Assembly: GCA_045627385.1 (NCBI GenBank)
Contig: JAZQNO010000013.1
Span: forward strand, 1 to 64,000
Direction: 5' to 3'
Length of the DNA stretch: 64,000 nt
Source of the DNA: UBA1757 sp045627385
Lineage (GTDB): Bacteria; Bacteroidota; Bacteroidia; Bacteroidales; UBA1402
Every line of letters begins with the position of its first letter. The stretch's first letter is position 1. Below, in pieces: positions 53,530 to 61,253 of the stretch. A program made the translations under genes and the position numbers. The notes under the pieces are model-generated. The model did no database searches. It was not told where the DNA came from and saw only the letters and a program-made list of their open reading frames with translations.

Positions 53530-54789
53530 ATGAGCAACGAAGAACTGCTTCAAGTCAAACAACGTTTCGGCATCATAGGCAACAACCCTTCGCTGAACCG
53601 TGCGATTGACGTCGCCGTTCAGGTGGCTCAGACGGACCTGTCAGTTCTGGTCACCGGAGAGAGCGGCTCGGGAAAGGAATTTTTCCCGCAAATCATCCAT
53701 TATTACAGTGCGCGCAAACATGGTCCTTATCAGCCTGTCAACTGCGCTGCCATTCCGGAAGGGACTATCGACTCGGAACTCTTCGGACACGAGAAAGGCG
53801 CCTTCACAGGCGCTATCGCCGAACGTAAGGGCTATTTCGAAGTGGCTGACGGCGGAACTATCTTCCTGGACGAGGTCGCCGACCTGCCTTCTTCTACGCA
53901 AGCCCGACTGTTGCGTGTGCTGGAATCGGGCGAATTTATCCGCGTCGGTTCTTCCAAAGTGCTGAAAACCAATGTGCGCGTCGTGGCTGCCACAAACAAG
54001 GACATGGCAGAAGCCATCAAAAGCGGCCATTTTCGTGCCGACCTGTTCTACCGCCTGAACGCCATTCCCATCAGCGTCCCGTCTCTCCGTGAGCGTCCGG
54101 AAGACATTCTGCGTCTGTTCCGCAAGTTCGCGGCCGATGTCTCCGAACGTTACCGCATGCCTGCCATCCAACTGACCGAAGACGCCCGCGAAGCGCTGGT
54201 CAGCTACCGTTGGCCGGGCAATGTGCGCGAACTTAAGAATGTGGCCGAACGTGCGGCTGTTCTTGGCGGCGGACATCAGGAAATCACGGCCGATGTGCTG
54301 CGTCAGATGTTCGACAGCACCCTCACGATGCCGGTTCTCTACAACAACGGACAGAGCGCCCAGGCCGGCGATTTCGCCACCGAGCGCGAAATCCTCTACA
54401 AGGTCCTCTTCGATATGAAGAAGGATGTGGCCGACCTGAAAGTCCTTGTGAACCATCTGATGAGCGGTTCGGCACCCGTCGAGCGTGAAGACCTTTCGGC
54501 GGATTTCTACAAGGAGGCACTTTTGGGACGGACAAACGAATCGGAAAACCAGGAAGTTCTGGCACCTACCCATATCCAGGCTCCCATCGGGAAAAAGGAC
54601 AAGTCGGAGGTGAAATACCACGACGCGTCGGAATATGTCGAAGAATCCCGCTCGTTGGACGAAATGGAAAAGGACGCCATTGTCAAGGCTTTGCAGCGCA
54701 ACAATGGACGCCGCAAGAATGCGGCCGCCGATCTGCGCATCTCGGAACGTACACTTTACCGGAAAATCAAAGAATATGGCTTGGAATAA
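53530..54789 (+). CDS. Sigma-54-dependent transcriptional activator without receiver domain
   Basis: 419 residues. AAA+ sigma-54 interaction domain almost from the N-terminus (about 10-245): Walker A GESGSGKE near 43-50, GAFTGA at about 90-95 for contact with sigma-54, Walker B GGTIFLDEV, and an R-finger region. A linker (about 255-370) and a Fis-type helix-turn-helix end (RRKNAAADLRISERTLYRKI) follow. There is no receiver, GAF or PAS domain, so input must come through another protein or the linker, as in PspF-type activators. Gene order activator-lptE-TPR-secG is, from memory, widespread in Bacteroidales. Its end overlaps lptE by 14 bases. Confidence 0.92.
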   Translation: MSNEELLQVKQRFGIIGNNPSLNRAIDVAVQVAQTDLSVLVTGESGSGKEFFPQIIHYYSARKHGPYQPVNCAAIPEGTIDSELFGHEKGAFTGAIAERKGYFEVADGGTIFLDEVADLPSSTQARLLRVLESGEFIRVGSSKVLKTNVRVVAATNKDMAEAIKSGHFRADLFYRLNAIPISVPSLRERPEDILRLFRKFAADVSERYRMPAIQLTEDAREALVSYRWPGNVRELKNVAERAAVLGGGHQEITADVLRQMFDSTLTMPVLYNNGQSAQAGDFATEREILYKVLFDMKKDVADLKVLVNHLMSGSAPVEREDLSADFYKEALLGRTNESENQEVLAPTHIQAPIGKKDKSEVKYHDASEYVEESRSLDEMEKDAIVKALQRNNGRRKNAAADLRISERTLYRKIKEYGLE

Positions 54790-55294
54790 ACGATTGCCGA
54801 TTGTTTTGAGTCTCTGCGCCCTGATGGCGTTGAGCGCCTGCACCGTTTCCTACAAGTTCAACGGCGCCTCCATCGACTACACGACCACAAAGACCATCTC
54901 CATCAAGGATTTCACCAATCAGGCTCTCTTGGTCTATCCGCCGTTGGCACAGAACTTTACGGAACAGTTGCGCGACATCTACACGCGCCAGACCAAGTTG
55001 CGCGTGCTGAAGTCGGAAGGCGATCTGCAGCTGGAAGGGGAAATTGTCGGCTACGATCTGACGCCTCTGGCAGCCCAGTCCGACGGCTATGCCGCCGAGA
55101 CCAAACTCACGATGACGGTCAACATCCGCTACGTCAATACGAAAAACGAAAAGGAGAATTTCGAACAGCGTTTCAGCGCTTATCAGACATTCCCGGCCAC
55201 CTCGATGCTGGATGACGTGCAAGACAGTCTCCTGGAAGAAATCATCAAGGAAATCACCGAAACGGTGTTCAACAAGACAGTCGCCAATTGGTAA
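54776..55294 (+). CDS. lptE: LPS assembly lipoprotein LptE
   Basis: 172 residues. Lipoprotein with ALSAC lipobox (Cys about 22). The body matches Bacteroidota LptE: VSYKFNGASIDYTTTKTISI, then YPPLAQNFTEQLRDIYTRQTKL (shortened: LAQNFTEQLRD) and GEIVGYDLTPLA. LptE plugs the LptD barrel that puts lipopolysaccharide into the outer leaflet. The start at 54776 lies inside the sigma-54 activator gene; the stop overlaps the next ATG by one base. Confidence 0.9.
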   Translation: MAWNKRLPIVLSLCALMALSACTVSYKFNGASIDYTTTKTISIKDFTNQALLVYPPLAQNFTEQLRDIYTRQTKLRVLKSEGDLQLEGEIVGYDLTPLAAQSDGYAAETKLTMTVNIRYVNTKNEKENFEQRFSAYQTFPATSMLDDVQDSLLEEIIKEITETVFNKTVANW

Positions 55295-55989
55295 TGAAGT
55301 CGCAGTCTCTCATCGATTGGTATCGGAATCCCGGACAGATGGGGGAGGACGAGGTTTCGGCGCTTGAGCGCCTGCTGAAGACCTATCCCTGTCTGGTGCT
55401 GGCTCAGATGCTGCGTCTGAAGGCCATGCCTGCCGACGATTTGGAGAACGAATCCATGCTTTTCCGTACAGCGCTTATGGTGCCCCAACGCCGTGTGCTG
55501 CGCGACTTCATGCTCGGCCAGGCATTGCCTGAAAGCCCGTCGGCCGCTGCGGAAGAACCCGTGGATGACGGCTTCTCGCTGATCGATTCCTTCCTCAGTT
55601 CGCAGGGTGCCTCGTCAGACGGCCCGACGACTCCTCCTGGCTTGGCACAGGCGTATCCGACCTACTCCTTGGAGAAGGAACACGGCGACGGCAGCGATGT
55701 CAGTCTGCCCGATGATGCGGCCAGCCGCTTTTTGGACAATCCGCAGGAATCCATTCCTCGCGCAGCCGATGAGGAACAGCAGGTAATCGATATGTTCGAG
55801 GCTGAATCTCAGCGCATTCCCGATATCTCCTTTACCGAGACGCTGGCCATTATCTATCTGAAACAGAAAAAATATGCGCAGGCTCTGGAAATATTCAAAT
55901 CATTAGAGTTGAAAAATCCGGAAAAAAGTATTTACTTTGCCGACCAAATAAGATTTTTGGAGAAATTAATAAAACATTTAAACAAATAG
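55294..55989 (+). CDS. TPR-like cytosolic protein of unknown function
   Basis: 231 residues, no signal peptide. The N-terminal part (about 1-75) is helical (MGEDEVSALERLLKTYPCL), the middle (about 80-160) is low-complexity, rich in Ser/Pro/Asp and probably disordered, and the C-terminus holds one recognisable tetratricopeptide unit (TLAIIYLKQKKYAQALEIFKSL shortened: LKQKKYAQALEIF). A conserved hypothetical between lptE and secG in Bacteroidales. The ATG at 55294 overlaps the lptE stop by one base; secG starts 6 bases after its end. Confidence 0.75.
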   Translation: MKSQSLIDWYRNPGQMGEDEVSALERLLKTYPCLVLAQMLRLKAMPADDLENESMLFRTALMVPQRRVLRDFMLGQALPESPSAAAEEPVDDGFSLIDSFLSSQGASSDGPTTPPGLAQAYPTYSLEKEHGDGSDVSLPDDAASRFLDNPQESIPRAADEEQQVIDMFEAESQRIPDISFTETLAIIYLKQKKYAQALEIFKSLELKNPEKSIYFADQIRFLEKLIKHLNK

Positions 55990-55995
55990 ATAACT

Positions 55996-56319
55996 ATGTA
56001 TCTGGCTCTTACTATTTTAGTATTCATTATCGCCCTGGTTCTCATCCTGATTGTCCTGGTTCAAAACTCCAAGGGTGGCGGTCTGGCTTCAGGTTTCGCT
56101 TCTTCAAATCAGGTGATGGGTGTCAGAAAAACCACCGATTTTCTTGAAAAAGCCACATGGACCTTGGCTGGAATCGTTCTTCTGGGCAGTATCCTTTCAA
56201 CCGCTTTCATTCCGAAGCGTGTCTCCGGTGAGAAGCAGTCCATCCTGAAAGAGCAGGTCGACAATGCCGTAGCCGTCGATCCCAACCTGACTGCTCCCAA
56301 CTTCGAAGATGCTGAATAA
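55996..56319 (+). CDS. secG: Preprotein translocase subunit SecG
   Basis: 107 residues; two transmembrane helices (about 2-22 and 53-72) joined by the conserved loop VLVQNSKGGGLASGF, the SecG signature. SecG assists SecYE in protein export. The C-terminal 35 residues are polar, as usual in Bacteroidota. A terminator hairpin (56342-56371) follows 22 bases after the stop, within the overlapping next gene. Confidence 0.94.
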   Translation: MYLALTILVFIIALVLILIVLVQNSKGGGLASGFASSNQVMGVRKTTDFLEKATWTLAGIVLLGSILSTAFIPKRVSGEKQSILKEQVDNAVAVDPNLTAPNFEDAE

Positions 56320-57514
56320 GATTCGGATATCGAAAATACAGAAAAGGGTGTCGCTTCGATACCCTTTTTTTGTCGCTTGGCTGTTCTTGATTTGCGTGTT
56401 CTGTTCGTGTGGACGGAACGGTAGGTCAGGCGCGGCTTCATCGGCTGCCGATGCTGATTCGGTCGCCGTTCTCCATTATGCCAAGGGTTTCGAATTGGCT
56501 TATTTCAAGGACTATGTCCGAGTGACGGTTTTCCAGCCCGGCAAGGAAGGTGAGTCTGCGGACGGACAGCGCTGTTACCTGTATGCGCGCGGGTTTGAAA
56601 AGGTGGATGAACTTCCGTCGGACGGGCCGAGAGTGGCTGTGCCGGTCGAAAAGGCCGCGCTGGCATCCTGCCCGCTGGTGGCCTTCTGTGACCGCTTGGG
56701 AGTCCTGCCGCAAATCTGTGCCGTCAGCAATGTCGGCGAAATTTATCAGGAAGATGTCTGCCGTGCGCTGGCGGAGGGAAAAATGGCCGATATCGGTGAC
56801 GCTTTTCATCTGAATGTGGAAAAAGTCCTTTCTTCCGGCGCAGAAGTCCTGTTTGTCAGTGGCACCGGACAGAGCGACGCGCAGACCGAATTTCTCCAAA
56901 AGGCCGGTCTTCCTTTGGTCACCACTTACGAATGGAAGGAATCCGATGTGCTGGGTAGGGCAGAGTGGATCCGTCTGGTCGGAGCCTTCTTCGCTTGCGA
57001 AAAACAGGCAGACAGTCTCTTTCTCGAGGTCGCCGGCCGCTACGAATCCCTGTGCGAACAAGTCAGGAAGCGGCCTTCCGGACAGGACCCGACCGTGTTG
57101 CCTGGAGAAGATTTCCGGGGGACTTGGTACCTTTCCGGTGGAAAAAGCTATATGGCATCACTGTTTCGGGATGCCGGAGCCCGGTACCGCTATGCGGACG
57201 ACCCCCATACGGGCAGCATTTCGAGCAGTCTGGAAAAAGTGCTGCTGGAGATGCACGATGCCGACATTTGGCTGGGCGTGACCGCCACGTCACTGGACGA
57301 ATTGATAAAGCGCGACGCCCGCTATGAACTCTTCGATGCCTACCGCAACGGCAAAGTCTATCATTACGGCAGACGCAGCCGCCCGGGAGGAGGCAATGAC
57401 TTCTGGGAAAGCGCCGTCGTCCGTCCCGACTGGCTCTTGGCCGATCTGGTGGCCCTGTTCCATCCCGAATGCCTGTCCTCCCACGAGTGGATCTATATCG
57501 AACCTCTTCAATAA
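56309..57514 (+). CDS. Periplasmic substrate-binding lipoprotein of an iron/cobalamin-type ABC importer
   Basis: 401 residues. Lipobox FCSC (Cys about 34); two Rossmann-like lobes joined by a long helix (about 180-280), with VAVPVEKAALASC and VLFVSGTGQSDAQ typical of the BtuF/FhuD/FepB class. Ligand (haem, siderophore or B12) cannot be read from sequence. The ATG at 56309 overlaps secG by 11 bases. A GTG at 56348 would also give a complete signal peptide. Both choices involve the secG terminator hairpin, which lies in codons 12-21 of the longer form. The permease gene follows after 10 bases. Confidence 0.85.
   Translation: MLNKIRISKIQKRVSLRYPFFVAWLFLICVFCSCGRNGRSGAASSAADADSVAVLHYAKGFELAYFKDYVRVTVFQPGKEGESADGQRCYLYARGFEKVDELPSDGPRVAVPVEKAALASCPLVAFCDRLGVLPQICAVSNVGEIYQEDVCRALAEGKMADIGDAFHLNVEKVLSSGAEVLFVSGTGQSDAQTEFLQKAGLPLVTTYEWKESDVLGRAEWIRLVGAFFACEKQADSLFLEVAGRYESLCEQVRKRPSGQDPTVLPGEDFRGTWYLSGGKSYMASLFRDAGARYRYADDPHTGSISSSLEKVLLEMHDADIWLGVTATSLDELIKRDARYELFDAYRNGKVYHYGRRSRPGGGNDFWESAVVRPDWLLADLVALFHPECLSSHEWIYIEPLQ
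56342..56371 (+). terminator. Intrinsic terminator of secG inside the start of the next gene
   Basis: An 11-bp stem (56342-56352 with 56358-56368, one G-U pair) with a 5-base loop and a T run to 56371. It stands 22 bases after the secG stop but is within the open frame of the substrate-binding protein. Confidence 0.85.
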
Positions 57515-57524
57515 ACGTAGCCGT

Positions 57525-58529
57525 ATGAACCGCAGAAGAAACCTGTTCCTGATCTTGAGCCTGACATTGGTGCTGTCGGCCTGCCTGGATCTCTGTCTGG
57601 GCAATGTGACGCTTTCCCTGCGCGACATCTTTTCATCGCTCTTCGGCCATCAGGAGCAGCCTGTCGTCCGTGAAATCGTCTGCCGTTACCGTCTGCCTAA
57701 GATGCTGACCGCCATTTTGGCCGGTGTCTCTCTGTCGCTTTCCGGACTGCTGATGCAGACACTTTTCCGCAATCCGCTGGCCGGACCGGATGTGCTTGGC
57801 GTCAATTCGGGCGCAAGCCTTGGCGTGGCTTTGCTGACCATGCTCAGTTCGGTATTCGGGGGTGTCGCCCTTTCCTTGGGTTCCTGGTCGCTGGTTGTGG
57901 CGGCTGTCATAGGCGCTTTGCTCGTCCTGATGCTGGTGCTGGCTGTCTCGCGCCATACGCCAGACGTGGTTTCCCTGCTCATCGTGGGTATGATGTTCGG
58001 CTATCTGGCAGGCGCTCTGGTAAGCGTGCTTCAGAGCCTGAGCAACCCGGAGGCGCTCAAAATATTCGTCGTCTGGACCTTCGGCAGCCTGAGCGCCGTA
58101 TCCTGGCAGATGATGCCCGTTCTGTCGGCCATGGTGATACTCGGCTGTCTGATGTCGTTTCTGCTGTGCAAACCGATGAACGGAATGATGCTGGGCGAGT
58201 CTTACGCGGCCTCTTTGGGCATTTCCGTCAAACGTGTCCGTTTCTGGATGATTCTGGCCACAGCCCTGATGACCGGCGGCATCACCGCCTTTGCCGGTCC
58301 GATTTCGTTCGTCGGAATCACCGTTCCGCATATCGCCAGAGGACTGTTCAAGGAATGGGAACACCGCACGCTGATTCCGGCCGTCATGTTGTGCGGCGCC
58401 AGCCTGCTGCTGTTGTGCGACATCGTCTGCAGCCTGCCTTGTTTCAACGCCAGTCTGCCGATCAATGCGGTGACGGCTCTGGTCGGCGCTCCGGTGATTG
58501 TCTGGATTATTCTGAAAAACAGAAAATAA
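57525..58529 (+). CDS. FecCD-family ABC transporter permease
   Basis: 334 residues, about ten transmembrane segments; BtuC/FecCD family. Landmarks: RYRLPKMLTAILAGVSLSLSG, NPLAGPDVLGVNSGA, and GPISFVGITVPHIAR, with the coupling-helix region before HIAR that contacts the ATPase. The long open frame from 57324 is out-of-frame reading of the preceding gene; the ATG at 57525 is the family start. No ATP-binding subunit gene follows; the next gene is convergent and overlaps its last 23 bases. Confidence 0.93.
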   Translation: MNRRRNLFLILSLTLVLSACLDLCLGNVTLSLRDIFSSLFGHQEQPVVREIVCRYRLPKMLTAILAGVSLSLSGLLMQTLFRNPLAGPDVLGVNSGASLGVALLTMLSSVFGGVALSLGSWSLVVAAVIGALLVLMLVLAVSRHTPDVVSLLIVGMMFGYLAGALVSVLQSLSNPEALKIFVVWTFGSLSAVSWQMMPVLSAMVILGCLMSFLLCKPMNGMMLGESYAASLGISVKRVRFWMILATALMTGGITAFAGPISFVGITVPHIARGLFKEWEHRTLIPAVMLCGASLLLLCDIVCSLPCFNASLPINAVTALVGAPVIVWIILKNRK

Positions 58530-59148
58530 GCATGGCATCCGGCCATTCGCGCCAGCAGATGCGGAAAGCCTGCTCATTCAGATAGGCCATGGTCTGCCCC
58601 TCGGTCGGGTCTTCTCCGTTTTCCGATACGGCATGGAAGTCGCAGATGTCGAATTCGTGGCACAAATCGAGTCCTTCGATGCCGGCGGCCTTGTAGAGCG
58701 CTTCTTTCGAACACCAGTAGAGCAGGTCCATTTTCATCCGTCTGTCATCGCAGGTGGCGGCGGCTTTGATGAGCTCCTGTTCCGATTCGCGCAAATACCA
58801 TTTCTCCACTTTCAGAATCCTGGGCGCTTTCATCTCCACATCAATACCGATGCGGAGCCCCCTGGGCCCATGCATCAGACAGACGTAATCCTTGGTGTGC
58901 GAAATGCTGATGGCACTGCCGTCCGCCAGCGTGGGCGCTCCGGTCGGCAGGTGGCCGATATCGGACGGACGGATGCCCATGGCCAGGGCCAGACGCTGTT
59001 CCGCGTAATACTCCAGCTGGCGCTGCCCGGCTTTGGCCGTGCAGACGGGAACATCCGGCAGACCGGAAGAAATCTCCTGAAGAGACTCTTCCAGTCGCCA
59101 GATGCCTATTCGGCATTGGCCTGTCGTTTCAATGGACAGCAGGCTCAT
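58507..59148 (-). CDS. 4'-phosphopantetheinyl transferase (Sfp-type)
   Basis: 213 residues. Transfers the phosphopantetheine arm from CoA to a carrier-protein Ser. Motifs: ISISHTKDYV, GIDVEM (Mg2+-binding Asp and Glu) and WCSKEALYKA (the third metal ligand and catalytic Lys). The double-size Sfp layout fits, in contrast to AcpS. It starts 5 bases after the ssb stop, and its 3' end overlaps the convergent permease gene by 23 bases. Whether it serves fatty-acid ACP or another carrier is open. Confidence 0.9.
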   Translation of the reverse strand: MSLLSIETTGQCRIGIWRLEESLQEISSGLPDVPVCTAKAGQRQLEYYAEQRLALAMGIRPSDIGHLPTGAPTLADGSAISISHTKDYVCLMHGPRGLRIGIDVEMKAPRILKVEKWYLRESEQELIKAAATCDDRRMKMDLLYWCSKEALYKAAGIEGLDLCHEFDICDFHAVSENGEDPTEGQTMAYLNEQAFRICWREWPDAMLIFCFSE

Positions 59149-59153
59149 GAAGC

Positions 59154-59645
59154 TCAGAAGGGCATTTGGTTGACATCACCTTGACTGGCCGGTGGCAGAT
59201 CGTCGACGGAAGGTTCCGACAGAGGCGCCTGCGGCTGTTGAGGCTGTGGCTGTGCGCCTTTAACCATAGGAACATCGGTGCCGAGCGGGGCGAGGGGAGG
59301 ACGCTGACCTTCCGGACGCCGTCCGAGCAGCTGCATGGTATCGGCCACGATTTCAGTGGAATAGTGTGTCACGTTGTTCTTGTCGTTCCACTGGCGGTAG
59401 GTGATTTTTCCTTCGATGTAGAGTTGGGTGCCTTTGCGCACATATTTTTCGGCCACATCCGCCAGATTGCGCCAAACGACAATCGTGTGCCATTCGGTAC
59501 GTTCGGGCACTTGCGTGCCGTTGTTGCCAGTGTAACTGCGTTCGCTGGTGGCCAGCGGAAAACGGGCTACAGGGACATTGCTGTCGATGTAGCGGACTTC
59601 GGGATCTTTGCCGACATTGCCGACGAGGATGACTTTGTTAATCAT
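59154..59645 (-). CDS. ssb: Single-stranded DNA-binding protein
   Basis: 163 residues. OB-fold domain (about 1-110): MINKVILVGNVGKDPEVRY, WHTIVVWRNLADVAEKYVRKG, YIEGKITYRQW; then a Pro/Gln-rich linker. The C-terminal tip reads DVNQMPF. The hydrophobic PF end that partner proteins bind is kept, but the usual run of acidic residues before it (as in DDDIPF) is reduced to one Asp. It has its own promoter and heads a two-gene unit with the phosphopantetheinyl transferase. Confidence 0.95.
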   Translation of the reverse strand: MINKVILVGNVGKDPEVRYIDSNVPVARFPLATSERSYTGNNGTQVPERTEWHTIVVWRNLADVAEKYVRKGTQLYIEGKITYRQWNDKNNVTHYSTEIVADTMQLLGRRPEGQRPPLAPLGTDVPMVKGAQPQPQQPQAPLSEPSVDDLPPASQGDVNQMPF

Positions 59646-59685
59646 AGCTGTTAGGTTTAAAATGTGAATATGAAAATGAACAGGT

Positions 59686-59716
59686 CAAAAGTAATACAAT
59701 TTATTGGTAAAACAAA
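59686..59716 (-). promoter_or_regulatory. Bacteroidota promoter of ssb
   Basis: On the minus strand: TTTG (59716-59713), a 19-base spacer and TACTTTTG (59693-59686), both boxes exact. The ssb start codon is 40 bases downstream of the -7 box. Confidence 0.75.
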
Positions 59717-59729
59717 AATAAATTCAATA

Positions 59730-60818
59730 TTAAAGAAATTTTAATTTCGAAATGAATCCACTGCTGAGCGCGGAGAAGGCGTATCGCGAAACCTCTTCTT
59801 TTGGGATCAGTATTATGGCTTCATTTCCAGGAAGTTGAACAAATTTGTCCAAGGACTCCGGACTGAGTCCGACGGCAAAACACGCGGCCTCCAGACGCTG
59901 ATGGCTGAGGATGTGCTTGCGAAAGACGGGCAGATGCAGTGTCGGCTGGGCCTCATGGGCGGATTCCGACAGGAAACGCTTCAAACCCGGCCATTCCTGC
60001 AGCAATTCCTCCCACTGACGGAGAGCCGAGCCGTGTTCCAACAAGGGAAACTCCCACAGATGATGCCAGATGTCTTTCTGCTGGCGCTGATAGATGGCCA
60101 GGCGCGCGCCGTCGCTCAGACAGAGGTAGTGCAGGAACCGCTGCTTTTTCTGCATCGGATGATGCCTGACAGGGCGGAGTACCACGGTTCCGTGAGCCAG
60201 CGCCAGACAATGTCCGGCCAGCGGACAGTCCCCGCAGTCGGGCTGCTGGGGCTTGCATACCAGAGCGCCCAGTTCCATCATGGCCTGATTGTGCAGGGCG
60301 GCTTGAGAAGGGTCCATCAGTTCGCGGGCCGCTTGCTCGAAAGTCTTTCGGGAAGCCTGGTCTAGAATGTTCAAATCGATGTCGAGCAGGCGGGCGATGA
60401 CGCGGAACACATTGCCGTCGAGAACCGGGCAGGGCAGGCCGAACGAAAAGGAAGCGATGGCCGCTGCCGTGTAGGGACCTATACCTTTTAATGAAAGGAG
60501 ACCTTCGTAACTCGAAGGAAACGCACCCTGCAGCTGGCGGCTGACATATCGGGCGGTGGCGTGAAGATTCCTGGCACGGCTGTAATAGCCCAATCCCTGC
60601 CAATGGCTCAGCACCTCATCTTCGCTGGCGTCGGCCAAATCGTGCACGGTCGGAAAGGATTCCGTGAAATCCAGATAGTACGGAAGCCCTTGTGCAATGC
60701 GGGTTTGCTGAAGAATGGTCTCCGACAGCCATATACGGTATGGGTCTTGTGTATGCCTCCAAGGCAAATCCCTTTTGGCCGTTTCATACCAATCGACCAA
60801 CAGATGGCTGATAACCAT
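59730..60818 (-). CDS. mutY: A/G-specific adenine glycosylase MutY
   Basis: Removes adenine mispaired with 8-oxoguanine. 362 residues from the ATG at 60816-60818 (an upstream in-frame ATG at 60848 would add 10 residues). Catalytic Glu in SETILQQTR, helix-hairpin-helix LKGIGPYTAAAI, catalytic Asp in VLDGNVFRV, and the 4Fe-4S loop C-x6-C-x2-C-x5-C (CKPQQPDCGDCPLAGHC). The C-terminal Nudix-like domain (about 230-350) recognises 8-oxoG. It is transcribed divergently from the HU gene. Confidence 0.94.
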   Translation of the reverse strand: MVISHLLVDWYETAKRDLPWRHTQDPYRIWLSETILQQTRIAQGLPYYLDFTESFPTVHDLADASEDEVLSHWQGLGYYSRARNLHATARYVSRQLQGAFPSSYEGLLSLKGIGPYTAAAIASFSFGLPCPVLDGNVFRVIARLLDIDLNILDQASRKTFEQAARELMDPSQAALHNQAMMELGALVCKPQQPDCGDCPLAGHCLALAHGTVVLRPVRHHPMQKKQRFLHYLCLSDGARLAIYQRQQKDIWHHLWEFPLLEHGSALRQWEELLQEWPGLKRFLSESAHEAQPTLHLPVFRKHILSHQRLEAACFAVGLSPESLDKFVQLPGNEAIILIPKEEVSRYAFSALSSGFISKLKFL

Positions 60819-60868
60819 TGAGTTATATGAAGATTCCCTTTGAATCATGAAAATTGAAATTCTTTTTG

Positions 60869-60876
60869 TAAAGATA
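60869..60876 (-). promoter_or_regulatory. Weak candidate -7 element for mutY
   Basis: Minus strand TATCTTTA, one base off TAnnTTTG, at a sensible distance from either mutY start. No -33 box identified. Confidence 0.3.
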
Positions 60877-60907
60877 TTTTTTTTGTTGGAAATAAGCTAT
60901 ATATTTG
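60876..60907 (+). promoter_or_regulatory. Candidate promoter of the HU gene
   Basis: TATATTTG at 60900-60907 is an exact TAnnTTTG match in a strongly A/T-rich gap. The -33 position has a T run (60877-60880) rather than TTTG. The leader to the HU ATG is about 55 bases. Confidence 0.6.
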
Positions 60908-60962
60908 CAGGCCAAAATAATAGATAATCAATTCATTGTATAATACTTTAAAAATTTAAGTC

Positions 60963-61238
60963 ATGACAAAAGCTGATATCGTCAATGAGATCGCAAAAGA
61001 GACTGGCATCGAAAAAGCCGTCGTTCTGAAAGTAGTAGAGGCCTTCATGGATTCTGTCAAGGATTCCCTGACCAAGAGCGAGAACGTTTATCTGAGAGGT
61101 TTCGGCAGCTTCATCATCAAGAAGAGAGCTGAAAAGACCGCCCGCAACATCTCCAAGAACACCACTATCATCATCCCGGCTCACAACATCCCCTCATTCA
61201 AGCCGGCCAAGACTTTTATGAACGAAGTGAAGAAATAA
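60963..61238 (+). CDS. HU/IHF-family DNA-binding protein
   Basis: 91 residues, full-length HU fold. MTKADIVNEIAKETGIEKAVV is split here as TKADIVNEIAKETG, then VYLRGFGSFIIKKR and the beta-arm with NIPSFKPAKTF, where a Pro intercalates into the minor groove. A nucleoid-associated protein. No Shine-Dalgarno sequence precedes the ATG. A 29-codon gene for a basic peptide follows after 15 bases on the same transcript. Confidence 0.95.
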   Translation: MTKADIVNEIAKETGIEKAVVLKVVEAFMDSVKDSLTKSENVYLRGFGSFIIKKRAEKTARNISKNTTIIIPAHNIPSFKPAKTFMNEVKK

Positions 61239-61253
61239 TTAAATTCTACGACA

